Assembly (NCBI GenBank): GCA_945875915.1
Contig: CAMCMT010000023.1
Span: 1-41,364, forward strand
DNA length: 41,364 nucleotides
Reading direction: 5' to 3'
Source of the DNA: Synechococcus sp. UW140
GTDB lineage: Bacteria > Cyanobacteriota > Cyanobacteriia > PCC-6307 > Cyanobiaceae
The notes beneath the pieces are model-generated. The model was not told the origin of the DNA. It saw nothing but the letters and a program-made list of their open reading frames with translations, and searched no databases. Positions 17,506 to 27,400 of the stretch are shown here, one piece after another. Numbering within the stretch: the first letter of the stretch is position 1; each line of letters opens with the position of its first letter. The position numbers and the translations under genes are program-made.

Positions 17506-19003
17506 TTCTTTACTTTTTCTGTTGCTGTTAGTTACTTTTCCGTTAGGCAAGGCGAAGGCTCAGGCCAAGGGTTCGCATCTTCGTTGGCTGCCAAGTATGC
17601 GCATTGTGCGCCTGTTGATCATCGCTCGCATGGCCAAAGTAATTGAAGTTGATTTTCTTCATTTAAGTGGTGATCTTGTCGCTTGGACGGCGCTAATTAA
17701 TGCAGCGGCTATTTCCTTGCTGGTTTTAGATCTAACCATTGATTATAGCTGGATGGTGATGCATGCTGTTGGTGGGGCGCGTAATACGCCGCCAAAGATA
17801 TTCCGTGAGTTGTTTTTTCTGTCCGGTTGTTCGGCAATTATTGGCTATACTCTCTATAGCAGCGGTTCGATCAGCGGCTGGGGTACGGCTGCTGGTGCTT
17901 CCGTATTGGCCTTCGTGATTGGTCCTGGAACTAGTAGCCAGTTGCAAAATCTTGCTTCGGGGTTGTCTATCCAACTTGAAAAGCAATTTGTGGTTGGTGA
18001 TTGGGTTGAATTTGAGGGAATTCTTGGTCAGGTTACCTCTATTTCCTGGAGTAATACCACCCTTCTGGATGATCTTTCCGACCGTACAGTTTGTGTCGCA
18101 AACTCTAAGATTGATCAGGCAATTATTGTTAACCATTCCAAAGCTGCCCCGGCCTTCAAGGTACTGGTTGAGGTGGGGCTGCCCTATGAGATGCGCCCAG
18201 AGCTTGCCCGCGAATTGCTTGTGGAAACTGTTCATTCCCATGCCAATGTCTTGTTGACTAGGCCCATTGAAGTGGTGTTGAAAACATTTAATGCCTCGTC
18301 AATAGATTATGAGTTATATTTCTATATCCGTGATTACGCTAGGCGTCATCAAGTTCTTACGGACGTTCGTGCCCGTATATGGTACGCGGTGCAGCGGCGA
18401 GGTTTCTCGATCCCGTTCCCGATCATGGACCTACGGCCCATCGGTGGTGAGCGGCGGCTTGCCCATTCCGAGCTCATAAATCAACGTCAAGAATGTTTTG
18501 TGGCCCTGCGTTCCCTGGCCCTATTGACGCCTTTATCAGATAGGGAGTTGCAATGCTTAGCAGACTCTGAACGGGTCATTATGTACGGCGTGGGTGAATT
18601 TATTATTGGCAAGCAGGACGCTGACCGCTCCATGTTTGTCTTACTTTCCGGCGAATGCGGTGTGATGGTGGCGGCTGATCCCGATGATGGTTCTTTGCGT
18701 CAGGTGGCTACCCTTGTAAAGGGAACCCTGTTTGGTGAGATGTCTGCCTTTACGGACAGTCCCCGCAGTGCTTGTATTGTTGCCAAATCGCCTGTATCCG
18801 TATTGAAAATATCCCAATCATCGATTCAACAAGTCTTTGTTAAAAATGAAAAGGCACTTGAGGGTATTGTTGAATTAATAGCCAGGCGGGAGGCCGGTCT
18901 CAAGGCGTTCACGGCCACGCAAACCCGTGACCTTGAAGAGAGTCTCTTGGCCCAGATGGGAACCACCCTGCGGCGCTTTTTGGGCTACGGGGCCGATGCT
19001 TAG
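17489..19003 (+). CDS. MscS-type channel fused to a cyclic-nucleotide-binding domain
   Basis: Predicted gated channel of 504 residues. The N terminus has a signal-like hydrophobic segment (LLFLLLLVTFPLGKAKA) and two or three membrane helices. The MscS pore and beta domain follow: WGTAAGASVLAFVIGPGTSS, LQNLASGLSIQLEKQFVVGDW, and VTSISWSNTTLLDDL. The C-terminal CNB domain spans about residues 355-475, with the cassette GTLFGEMSAFTDSPRSAC retaining Glu and Arg. Proteins of this architecture are known in cyanobacteria and other bacteria as cyclic-nucleotide-gated MscS relatives. Whether the ligand is cAMP cannot be told from sequence. It is divergent from another CNB protein, which makes a shared second-messenger response plausible. 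Confidence 0.88.
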   Translation: MIALRISLLFLLLLVTFPLGKAKAQAKGSHLRWLPSMRIVRLLIIARMAKVIEVDFLHLSGDLVAWTALINAAAISLLVLDLTIDYSWMVMHAVGGARNTPPKIFRELFFLSGCSAIIGYTLYSSGSISGWGTAAGASVLAFVIGPGTSSQLQNLASGLSIQLEKQFVVGDWVEFEGILGQVTSISWSNTTLLDDLSDRTVCVANSKIDQAIIVNHSKAAPAFKVLVEVGLPYEMRPELARELLVETVHSHANVLLTRPIEVVLKTFNASSIDYELYFYIRDYARRHQVLTDVRARIWYAVQRRGFSIPFPIMDLRPIGGERRLAHSELINQRQECFVALRSLALLTPLSDRELQCLADSERVIMYGVGEFIIGKQDADRSMFVLLSGECGVMVAADPDDGSLRQVATLVKGTLFGEMSAFTDSPRSACIVAKSPVSVLKISQSSIQQVFVKNEKALEGIVELIARREAGLKAFTATQTRDLEESLLAQMGTTLRRFLGYGADA

Positions 19004-19193
19004 GGTTAGGCCCACCTCGACGCTTTTGTGGGGCTGAATTCCAGCGACTTGATGGCAGCCCGGGCCGGGGCTCGCCGGTTTCTGTTTTCGCGCATGTCCT
19101 TGGGGCTGTCCCTGGCCGTCTGAGGCATTCCTATGTCATTGAAGGATCCGGTGGTTTGACCAGGAAATTAAGCCAGGTTTTGGTCTGCCAAAT
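19004..19193. other. Short GC-rich interval before the tRNA remnant
   Basis: About 190 bp after the MscS stop. A 23-codon plus-strand reading frame (ATG near 19050, stop near 19122) rich in Ala and Arg is visible, but nothing supports it as a gene. I see no other feature before the tRNA-Pro terminator. Confidence 0.4.
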
Positions 19194-19221
19194 AAAAAGC
19201 CGCCTCTCGGAAGAAGCGGCT
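19194..19221 (-). terminator. Terminator of the truncated tRNA-Pro
   Basis: Read on the minus strand, the arms AGCCGC and GCGGCT, with an inner TCT/AGA pair, are followed by five T. It lies about 30 bp past the 3' end of the tRNA-Pro fragment and has the position expected of that tRNA's original terminator. Confidence 0.8.
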
Positions 19222-19251
19222 CTATGACAGGGATTTGCCGTTGTTCCTGAA

Positions 19252-19298
19252 TCGGAGCGACAGGATTTGAACCTGCGACCCCCACTACCCCAAAGTGG
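19252..19298 (-). tRNA. 3' fragment of tRNA-Pro(GGG), probable attachment site
   Basis: On the minus strand this segment holds an anticodon stem CCACT/AGTGG around the loop TTGGGGT (anticodon GGG). A five-base variable region follows, then a T arm GCAGG-TTCAAAT-CCTGT, the acceptor strand CGCTCCG and discriminator A. The matching 5' half should lie at 19299-19325 but is absent: the bases there form neither a D arm nor the complementary acceptor strand. A fragment running from the anticodon arm to the 3' end, still next to its terminator, is the typical remnant left by tyrosine-recombinase integration into a tRNA gene. It cannot work as a tRNA. Confidence 0.85.
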
Positions 19299-19780
19299 TA
19301 TTTCTTGCTCAAGATCCATTGGTGTAACTGGCTTTTTGTGAGTGTAAATTTTTCCCTTGCCTACTCCTTGCCTGCTTGCCGTTGCCGCCGTCCTGGTCTG
19401 CGGATCGCGCCAGGCTTGCCGGGCGTCTCCTGCTGCTCGTTTTGCTGGTCACTGTGGTGAAAGCCCCCAACCGGGCTCGGGGGTGCCAATTCCTCCTGGT
19501 GGCCATGGACAGCTCCTGGGATGGAGGGCTCCAGGCCGGTCGACCTGAGCCCCGTCCTGCTGCGAAGGCCTGCTTGCGCCTGGGCTCCCAGCAGCCCTTG
19601 CCCCATTCCAGCTGGGGCCTGGGGTTGGTTGCTATGGCTTTGATCGCTTCCTAGGTGGCTGGGCGAGTGAACAGCACTTCTATTCATTGCATGCATGATT
19701 AGACCGGCCACCCGTTAGCCGCTTATGCAGGAGTACCGATTCCTGCTGACAAATCGCTCTGATTAGACGATGCTGCTGGC
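19299..19780. other. Island left edge and drm operon leader
   Basis: About 480 bp between the tRNA fragment and drmD. ORFs on both strands here are Gly/Pro/Gln-rich and not protein-like. The last 90 bp hold a dyad and two copies of a 9-base repeat, described separately. The transcription start of the drm operon probably lies in this interval. Confidence 0.5.
19696..19768. promoter_or_regulatory. Possible operator region upstream of drmD
   Basis: TGATTAGAC occurs at 19696-19704 and again at 19760-19768. Between the copies, GCAGGA at 19727-19732 and its complement TCCTGC at 19741-19746 form a dyad with an eight-base centre. The second repeat ends 12 bp before the drmD ATG. This could be a regulator-binding region or an RNA hairpin over the leader; neither is proven. 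Confidence 0.35.
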
Positions 19781-22700
19781 ATGACAGCTACGCCCCCTCG
19801 AGGCCGCCAGAAGCTAAAGCCCGGTGCCGTGGTGCGCTGTCGCACGCGCCGTTACCTGGTCGAGGACGTGCAGGCTCCCCAGGACGCTGGCGGCGACACG
19901 GTTGTGTCCATGGCCTGCATGGAGGATGACGCGATTGGCGCCCGGCTGACGGTGTTCCGGGAACGGGAAATCGACTTTGAGCTGCTGGGGGAGAGCAGCT
20001 GGGATGCGGTCGCCCAGCGGGGGTTCGACCAGCCGAAGCAGTTCGCCGCCTACCTCAACACCCTCCGCTGGAACTGCGTCACTGCCACGGACGCGGAGCT
20101 GTTCCAGGCCCCCTACCGGGCTGGCATCGATGTGAAGGCCTACCAGCTGGAGCCCCTGCGCAAGGCCCTGCAGATGCCTCGGGTGGGCCTGTTCATCGCC
20201 GACGACGTGGGCCTGGGCAAAACGATCGAGGCTGGCCTGATCCTGCGGGAGATGCTGTTGCGCCAACGCATCAAGCGGGTGGTGATCAGCTGCCCGCCCT
20301 CGGTGCTGCGCCAGTGGCAGGAGGAAATGGCCAACCGCTTTGGCCTCGCTTTCACCGTGATGGACCGGGCCTACGTGGCCAAGGTGCGGCAGGAGCGGGG
20401 CTATGGCACCAATCCATGGAGCACCCACAGCCGTTTTCTGATCTCCCATGCCCTGCTGCGCAACTCGGAATACTCCGCTCCCCTGCGGGTTTGGCTGGAG
20501 CAAGGCAAGGGCGGGGAAGATCAGGCCTCTGTCCAGAGTTTGTTGATTCTCGATGAGGCCCACAATGCGGCGCCGGCCAGTAATTCACTTCGCTATGCCA
20601 TCGATTCAGGATTGACCCGCAGCCTGAGGGATCTGGCGCCCCTGTTCGAGCACCGAATCTTTCTGTCTGCCACACCCCATAACGGCCACAGCAATAGTTT
20701 CACCGCCCTACTGGAACTGCTCGATCCAGCCCGATTTGTGCGGGGCGTTCCCTTTGAGCCCGGGGATCTGGACACGGTCCTGGTGCGTCGCCTCAAGGAC
20801 GATCTGCGTCGCATCGGCGAGGAGTTCCCCGAGCGCATAGTCGAGGCCTTCTCCGTGCCGAAAGGAAGCCTGCCGGCCGACACCCCGGAGCTGGAGCTCT
20901 CACGGTTGCTTCAGAAATACCGCAAGCAGCGGGAGCAGCGGTTGATTCAGGGGGGAGCGACCAAGCGACAACTCAATGCCGATCGGTTGGTGATCACCAA
21001 CCTCCAAAAGCGGCTGCTGAGCTCGATCGAAGCCTTCGCCCGCACCCTCAAGGTTCATCGCAGGAGCCTCGATCAAAAGCAGGAGCAACGCCGCGAAGCC
21101 TCGGCCGCCAGGGGAATGCCCTTGGAACTATTGCTCGGTGGTGTGGAGTGCGACAGCGGCCTGGCTGAGCTCACGGAAGAGGAGCTGCTCAACCTGGAGG
21201 AGGCGCAAACCCGAGCGGCCCTGAGACAAACCCTTGAGGCTGACCAGAGCGATCTGACCCTGCTGGAGCGCATGGGCGAGATCGCGGAAGCCAACCGCAA
21301 CAGGCCTGATCCCCGGATCAAGCTGCTGGAGACCTTTCTGCGCACCCACCTTTGTCCCGATCTCGGGGAGGCCAACGCGGTGTGGCAGCCCACCCGTCTG
21401 TTGATCTTCACCGACTATGTCGATACCAAGCGCTACCTGGAGCGCCAGCTACGCGAACTCCTGGGCGATGACGATGCCGATCGACGCCTGGCGTCCTTCA
21501 CCGGTGGCATGGGCGAGGACACCCGCGAACGACTGAAGGCCCAGTTCAATGCCGATCCCGAGGACGAACCCCTACGGATCCTGATTGCCACCGATGCGGC
21601 CCGGGAGGGGGTGAACCTGCAGAACCACTGCAAGCACCTGATCCATTTCGACATCCCCTGGAACCCCAGCAAGCTGGAGCAACGCAACGGTCGCATCGAC
21701 CGCAAGCTCCAACGGGCTCCCCAGGTGTGGTGTCATTACTTCGTGCTCGAAGACCGCCCCGAGGATCGGGTGATGGATGTGCTCGTGCGGAAGACGGAGG
21801 TGATCCGCCAGGAGCTGGGGTCCCTCTCGCCCCTGGTGCAACGCCAAGTGGATGAGGTGCTCGAAGGCGGCATCGACACCGACAACAGCGATGCGGTGCA
21901 ACAGCAGCTGCTGGCCATGGATTCAAAGGCAACCGATCGCGGCGCCCTGCTGGACCGTGCCCGGGAGGAGTTGGACGCCAATCGGCGGGTGACGTCTTTG
22001 CAGCACCAGCAGGATGAATTGCGCCAGCTGCTGGCCAAATCCCACGACTGGCTGGGATTCGATGACGATCCCTTCCGCGAGGCCCTCAACTGCTCCTTTG
22101 ACCTGTTGGGAGTCGGTGGCCTCAAGGAAGGGCTTGATGACCAGGGGCAACCCTGTTGGCGCCTAGACCATCCCGAAACCCTCGCGGCGGGCAGCAACGA
22201 CCGCAGTTGGGACCACACCCTCGACAGCCTGCGAGGCCACTGGGACCGCAAAACCCCGCTCTGGCAATGGCGCCAGGAGAATCCGGTGCGGCCCGTGATT
22301 TTTTCCGACCCGGGACGCCTCAATGCCGAGGCCGTTCACCTGCATCTGGAGCATCGCCTGGTGCAGCGCCTGCTGAGTCGCTTTCTCAGCCAGGGCTTCC
22401 TGCACCACGAATTGAGCCGGGCCTGCGTGTTGGCCAGCCGGGATCCCCAACCCAAGGTGCTCGTGCTGGGGCGGTTGTCCCTGTTTGGCCTGGGGGCCAC
22501 CCGGCTGCACGATGAATTGATCAGCGTGATTGCCGATTGGCATCCAGGCGTTGATCGGGCGGCTGCACTCCAACCGCTGGGCGGCGATCAGCGCCAACAG
22601 GCCTGGGCGCTGCTGACCCAAGCCATGGCCGATGGTGGTATCCAGGCGATTACAGGCGAGACCCGCCGCCAACTCCAGGCTGAAGCGCCTGCGGATGTGG

Positions 22701-23137
22701 AGGCGCTCAAGCCAGCCCTCGATGGGGCTGCCAACCAGGCCTTGGCTGCCGCAGCGGAGCTGCTTAAGCAGCGGGGGGAACTGGAGGCTGCCGCCTTGCG
22801 CGACGTGCTCCGCAGCCAGCGCAAGCGCATCAACGCCACCGTGCGGCAACGCAACCAGGATCTGGCCAAGCTCGATCGCCGGGTCGCTGTTGCCGATCCC
22901 ACCGGCCTGATTCCAGGACTGGATGACCAGTTGGATGTGCCGGCCCTGGATCTCCAGAAACTCTCCAACCAGGAACGCAAACAACTGGCTGCCGACCAGA
23001 AACACTGGCAACGGCGGCTTGAAGTGATTGAAACGGAGCTGGCCAGCGAACCCAAACGCATCCAGGACAGCTACCGCGTCATCACCCACCGGCTGGAACC
23101 GGCCGGGCTTGTGTACCTCTGGCCGATCAGCGGCTAA
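19781..23137 (+). CDS. drmD: DISARM SNF2-family helicase DrmD
   Basis: Large helicase-like ATPase of 1118 residues and a defining member of class 1 DISARM. Motif I is DDVGLGKTIEAGLIL near residue 142, motif II is LLILDEAHNA near 258, and motif III is LSATPHNGH near 295. The C-terminal lobe has LLIFTDYVDTKRYLERQL, then IATDAAREGVNLQ near 603 and QRNGRIDR near 634. The remaining 480 residues are helical, with a Gln/Leu-rich coiled-coil stretch. The N-terminal 100 residues form a small domain ahead of the ATPase. In DISARM it is thought to move along or remodel DNA, but its exact step is not settled. The fic gene starts three bases after its stop. Confidence 0.9.
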   Translation: MTATPPRGRQKLKPGAVVRCRTRRYLVEDVQAPQDAGGDTVVSMACMEDDAIGARLTVFREREIDFELLGESSWDAVAQRGFDQPKQFAAYLNTLRWNCVTATDAELFQAPYRAGIDVKAYQLEPLRKALQMPRVGLFIADDVGLGKTIEAGLILREMLLRQRIKRVVISCPPSVLRQWQEEMANRFGLAFTVMDRAYVAKVRQERGYGTNPWSTHSRFLISHALLRNSEYSAPLRVWLEQGKGGEDQASVQSLLILDEAHNAAPASNSLRYAIDSGLTRSLRDLAPLFEHRIFLSATPHNGHSNSFTALLELLDPARFVRGVPFEPGDLDTVLVRRLKDDLRRIGEEFPERIVEAFSVPKGSLPADTPELELSRLLQKYRKQREQRLIQGGATKRQLNADRLVITNLQKRLLSSIEAFARTLKVHRRSLDQKQEQRREASAARGMPLELLLGGVECDSGLAELTEEELLNLEEAQTRAALRQTLEADQSDLTLLERMGEIAEANRNRPDPRIKLLETFLRTHLCPDLGEANAVWQPTRLLIFTDYVDTKRYLERQLRELLGDDDADRRLASFTGGMGEDTRERLKAQFNADPEDEPLRILIATDAAREGVNLQNHCKHLIHFDIPWNPSKLEQRNGRIDRKLQRAPQVWCHYFVLEDRPEDRVMDVLVRKTEVIRQELGSLSPLVQRQVDEVLEGGIDTDNSDAVQQQLLAMDSKATDRGALLDRAREELDANRRVTSLQHQQDELRQLLAKSHDWLGFDDDPFREALNCSFDLLGVGGLKEGLDDQGQPCWRLDHPETLAAGSNDRSWDHTLDSLRGHWDRKTPLWQWRQENPVRPVIFSDPGRLNAEAVHLHLEHRLVQRLLSRFLSQGFLHHELSRACVLASRDPQPKVLVLGRLSLFGLGATRLHDELISVIADWHPGVDRAAALQPLGGDQRQQAWALLTQAMADGGIQAITGETRRQLQAEAPADVEALKPALDGAANQALAAAAELLKQRGELEAAALRDVLRSQRKRINATVRQRNQDLAKLDRRVAVADPTGLIPGLDDQLDVPALDLQKLSNQERKQLAADQKHWQRRLEVIETELASEPKRIQDSYRVITHRLEPAGLVYLWPISG

Positions 23138-23140
23138 GCC

Positions 23141-24286
23141 ATGAAGCCTTCACTCTCGGCGCCATGGGCTCCCCATTACGACTACAGCGATGCGCTGGTG
23201 AACGACCTCTGCGTGGTCGCTGACGCCCGGGCGCGGGTGGGGTTGTTGCCACTGCCAGCAGATGAAAGCTTGCGGTTGCGCCACGCGGCCTATCAGCGCA
23301 GCACCCGTAGCAGCACTCGCATCGAAGGCAACCCTCTCGATGACCAGGCCGTGCGCGTGGCGATTGCAGCCGCTGATCGCGAGGGAAGCAAGGCCGAACA
23401 GGAGGTTCGCAACTACTGGCGTGCCCTCGACCGTGTGGAGGAATGGGCCCAGGGCAGCAGCCCCCTTAGCGAGGCCTGGATTCAGGAACTGCATGCCGTG
23501 GTGATCGTGCGGGGGCGGGGCCGCAGGCGACAACGAACGCCCTACCGCGACGATGAAGTGCCGGTTGTGGACACCGTCAGTCGCCGGATCGATTACGCCC
23601 CACCCAGGCCAGAGGATGTGGGCCCGTTGATGCAGCAGCTCTGCCAGTGGTGGCATGCCAGTGAGATGGTGCCACCCCTGATCCGGGCCGCCTTGCTCAG
23701 CCATCGCTTTATCTCCATCCACCCTTTTCCGGATGGCAATGGCCGCTGCGGGCGCTTGCTGGCTACGGCAGCGCTGTGGCGCAGCGGCTACGCCTTCCGG
23801 GGATTGCTGAGCTTCGAAGAATGGTTTGCGGCTGATCGGCAGAGCTACTACGCCGCCCTGCAATTGGGCTGCCCAGTGAACTTCTACGAGGGCCGCCACG
23901 ACCCCGATCACAGCCCATGGCTGAGCTACTTCTCCCATGTGATTGGCCAGGCGGCAGTGGACCTGGCCGCAAGAGCAGAAGCTCTTCAATCCCGCCAAGC
24001 GCAACCGGATCCCCACCCATGGGAAGGGCTCGACCGCCGCAGTCAGCAGCTGCTCACCCGATTGCGAGCCCGCGTAACAGCCGGCGAGGTCGAGGCCGCG
24101 CAGTTCAAGCCCGGCGACCTGGAGGAGTGGTTTGCGGTCTCACCAACGACAACTCAGGAATGGCTGCGCGACTGGCAGGCAGAGGGTCTGCTGGAACCCG
24201 CGAAGCCAGGTCAACGCATTCGCAGTTGGCGGCTCTGCGAGCCCTGGCTGGGGTGGGTCATAGGCCAACCGCACCAACGGGAATAG
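23141..24286 (+). CDS. Fic-domain AMP transferase with winged-helix tail
   Basis: Fic enzymes transfer AMP or related groups to hydroxyl side chains of target proteins. The complete catalytic motif HPFPDGNGRCGR begins near residue 194 (HxFxDGNGRxxR). An inhibitory-helix motif SSTRIEGNP lies near residue 56 in the N-terminal part, as in self-inhibited class II Fic proteins. The last 80 residues (VSPTTTQEWLRDWQAEGLLE) look like a winged helix, possibly for DNA binding. The length is 381 residues, typical for Fic/DOC proteins of the DUF4172/winged-helix kind. It starts three bases after drmD and must be co-translated or co-transcribed with it. It is not a canonical DISARM gene, so it may regulate the system or act as an abortive module. 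Confidence 0.88.
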   Translation: MKPSLSAPWAPHYDYSDALVNDLCVVADARARVGLLPLPADESLRLRHAAYQRSTRSSTRIEGNPLDDQAVRVAIAAADREGSKAEQEVRNYWRALDRVEEWAQGSSPLSEAWIQELHAVVIVRGRGRRRQRTPYRDDEVPVVDTVSRRIDYAPPRPEDVGPLMQQLCQWWHASEMVPPLIRAALLSHRFISIHPFPDGNGRCGRLLATAALWRSGYAFRGLLSFEEWFAADRQSYYAALQLGCPVNFYEGRHDPDHSPWLSYFSHVIGQAAVDLAARAEALQSRQAQPDPHPWEGLDRRSQQLLTRLRARVTAGEVEAAQFKPGDLEEWFAVSPTTTQEWLRDWQAEGLLEPAKPGQRIRSWRLCEPWLGWVIGQPHQRE

Positions 24287-24404
24287 AACAAGTGAATCTG
24301 AGCAAAACCACCACCCCTCGCCAAGACATCCCAGTTAAGGCATGCATTAGGGCTAAGCAATAAGCCAAGTCATCATTCAGCGTTAGCACCCATTTCTCGC
24401 CTCC

Positions 24405-27400
24405 ATGCCCCGCCGCCCCCCCACCACAGACCCCGAACTCAGGGCCCACCAGGAGTGGCTCGGCTACCTCCAGCCCGTGGGCCTGGTGGTGGCGCCGGCG
24501 GCGATGGTGGATGCCGGCTGGGTGGTGACCCGCAGCGGCAGCGATTGGATTGGGCGGCAGGACCGTTATCGCCAGGCCCTTGAACCCCTTGGTAGCCCCG
24601 ATGGGGATGGGGCCGATGGCGATGGCCTGGGTGACGAGAGCTCGGTGGGGGATGCCTTCGAAGGCGATGGGCTGCGGGGTTTCCGCGAACTCGAAAGCCT
24701 GCTGGTGGATCAGCTGGGCTGGCAAGCCGACCAGCTGGGCCGCACCCCTGAGCTGATTGATGCCTACAGCCGCGATCTGCCGGAACTGGGTGAAACCCTC
24801 AAGCCCTCGGCGGTGGTGGCAGCGGCCTCGGGGGGAGGGGCCCAGCTGTTGGTGTGGGAACTGCCCCTGGGGCTGGCCCTGGATCAGAAACAGAGCAGTG
24901 GCACCCAGCTCTGGCGCGCCAGCCCGCAAGAACGGTTTGAGCGGTTGCTACGCGATAGCGGCGTGGAGGCAGGGCTGCTGTTTAACGGCAGCCAGCTGCG
25001 GCTGGTGGTGGCCCCGAAGGGCGAGAGCTCGGGCCATCTCACCTTCCCACTGGCCGACCTGGCGGAGGTGGGCGGCCGCCTGATGGGCTCAGGGCTGGAG
25101 TTGTTGCTGGGCCAGAGCGCCGTGTTTTTCAACCCAGCGGGCACCCGCCTGGGCGATGTTCTTAAGGCCAGCCGCCACTTCCAGGCGGTGGTGAGCAATG
25201 CCCTGGCAGACCAGGTTTTGGCGGCCCTATGGGACCTGCTGCGCGGCATCGAGCAGGCCGACCAACTCAGCCAACGGCAAGGCGGCAGCCTGTTGGGCCC
25301 GATTGCCGACAGCGAGCCCCAGCAGCTCTACGGCGGCCTGATCACGGTGCTGATGCGGCTGGTGTTCCTGCTCTACGCCGAAGACGAGGCGCTGATGCCC
25401 AGCGATCCGGTGTACGAACAGAATTACAAGGTGAGCGGCATCTTTGAGCGGCTACAGCAGGACGCCGCCGAGTACCCCGACACGATGGACCAGCGCTACG
25501 GCGCCTGGGCCGGACTGATGAGCCTCTGCCGGCTGGTGTTTGCCGGCGGCGGCCCCAGCGAGGGTTACCTGCCGGCTCGCAAGGGCCAACTGTTTGATCC
25601 GGCGGCCTATCGGTGGCTGGATACGCCCTGGATCAGCGATGGCGTGGTGCTCTCGGTGCTCAGCAATTTGCTGGTGGTGAAGGGGGAGCGGATCAGTTAC
25701 CGGGCCCTGGATGTGGAGCAGATCGGCTCGGTGTATGAGGGGATCATGGGTTATGCGGTGCGGCGCCTGGCGGGCCGCTGCATCGGCCTAAAAAGCAAGC
25801 CCCAGGGCGCCAAGAAACAGATCACCACGGCGGTGGATCTCGACGCGCTGCTGGAACTGCCTGGCGCCAAACGCAAGGCCTGGCTGGAGGAAGAAGCGGG
25901 CACCAGCCTGCCCGCCAAGGCCGCCACGGCCTTGAAAGAGGCGCGCAGTGAAACCGACCTGCTTGCTGCCCTGGCCCCGCGGCTGGATCGCGACCTGTTT
26001 GAAGGCCCCCAGCCGGCCGGCAGCCTGGTGTTCCAACCCACCGAGGAACGGCGCCGCAGCGGCAGCCACTACACGCCCCGCTCCCTCACCCGGCCGATCG
26101 TGGCCGAGGCCCTGCGGCCCTGGCTGGAGCGCATGGCTCACCAGCCCAGCGCTGAGCAAATCCTGGCGTTGAAGATCTGCGATCCGGCCATGGGTTCGGG
26201 GGCCTTTTTGGTGGAGAGCTGCCGCTTCCTGGCCGAACTGCTGGAGCAGGCCTGGAGCCGCGACGGCCTACCCCAGGCGTTGCAACCTGGGGGCCGCGCC
26301 CATGGCGAAGAGCCGCTGCTCTATGCCCGCCGCCTGATTGCCCAGGGCTGCCTCTATGGGGTGGATAAAAACCCCTTTGCCGTGAATCTGGCGAGGCTGA
26401 GCTTGTGGCTGGTGAGCCTAAGTAAGGACGCACCGTTCACGTTTGTGGACCACGCCCTGCAATGCGGCGATTCCCTAGTGGGCATCGAGCGATCCGAGAT
26501 CGAGAAGGCCCTCAAGGGCGCCAGCCGGCAGCGCGAGATCCAGATGGCCTATCTCGATCAGGTGCGCCAACAGGAGGCCAAGTGCTTCGCCACGTTCCAT
26601 GCCGACAGCCGCAGCGATGCCGACGACGCTCAGAAGCGCCAGGCCCTCGACGATCTGAACGCCAGTACGGCCTACCTGCGCACGGTGGGCGACCTGCTGG
26701 TGGCGGCCTTCTTCAACGGCAAGAAGCCGAAGGATCGTGAGGAGCTGAAGAAGCTGTATCTGGAGGCCACGCTGCAGCACAGCACAGCCCAGGAGCTGGA
26801 AGAGGAACTGGCCGAACCGCTGGAGCGACTGCGTGAGGGCGAGAAGGGGATACAGCCGCTGCACTGGCAACTGGCTTTTCCTGATGTATTCGGACGGGCT
26901 CTAACGGGATTTGACGTATTCGTGGGTAACCCGCCCTTTGCAGGCAACAACACCTTCATTCAGGGCTATCCCGACGGTATTCTGGACTGGTTCAAACAGC
27001 TTCACCGGGAAAGCGGTGGACAGTGTGACCTAGTTGCTCATTTTTACCGCCGATGCTTTCATTTCCTACGAGTAGGCGGTTCTCTTGGCTTGATAGCAAC
27101 AAACACCATTGCCCAGGGCGACACCAGAGCCTCGGGATTGCGATGGATCTGCCTCAACGGCGGCTCTATCTATGCCGCACGCCGTCGCTATAAATGGCCC
27201 GGCATAGCTGCCGTAACTATAAGTATCGTCTATGTACACAATGGAGAGTATATCGGCAAAAGGTCTCTTGATTCCCTGCCTGTAGAGAGGATCACCGCTT
27301 TTCTCTTGTCCCAGGGTGGGGACGAAGATCCGAAGCAGCTGACTGCCAATTCAGGGTTTTGCTTCTCTGGAAGCCACGTAACTGGATCTGGATTTACTTT

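Noticed and set aside
19252-19340. tRNA-Pro interrupted by a group I intron
   Set aside because: Cyanobacterial tRNA introns interrupt the anticodon loop. Here the break lies beyond the anticodon stem, and no second exon is found nearby.
19361-19711. Minus-strand ORF of 116 codons between the tRNA fragment and drmD
   Set aside because: Gln/Gly/Pro/His-rich low-complexity frame without a ribosome-binding site or known pattern.
22163-23089. Minus-strand ORF of 308 codons opposite drmD
   Set aside because: Low-information antisense frame; drmD is intact on the plus strand.
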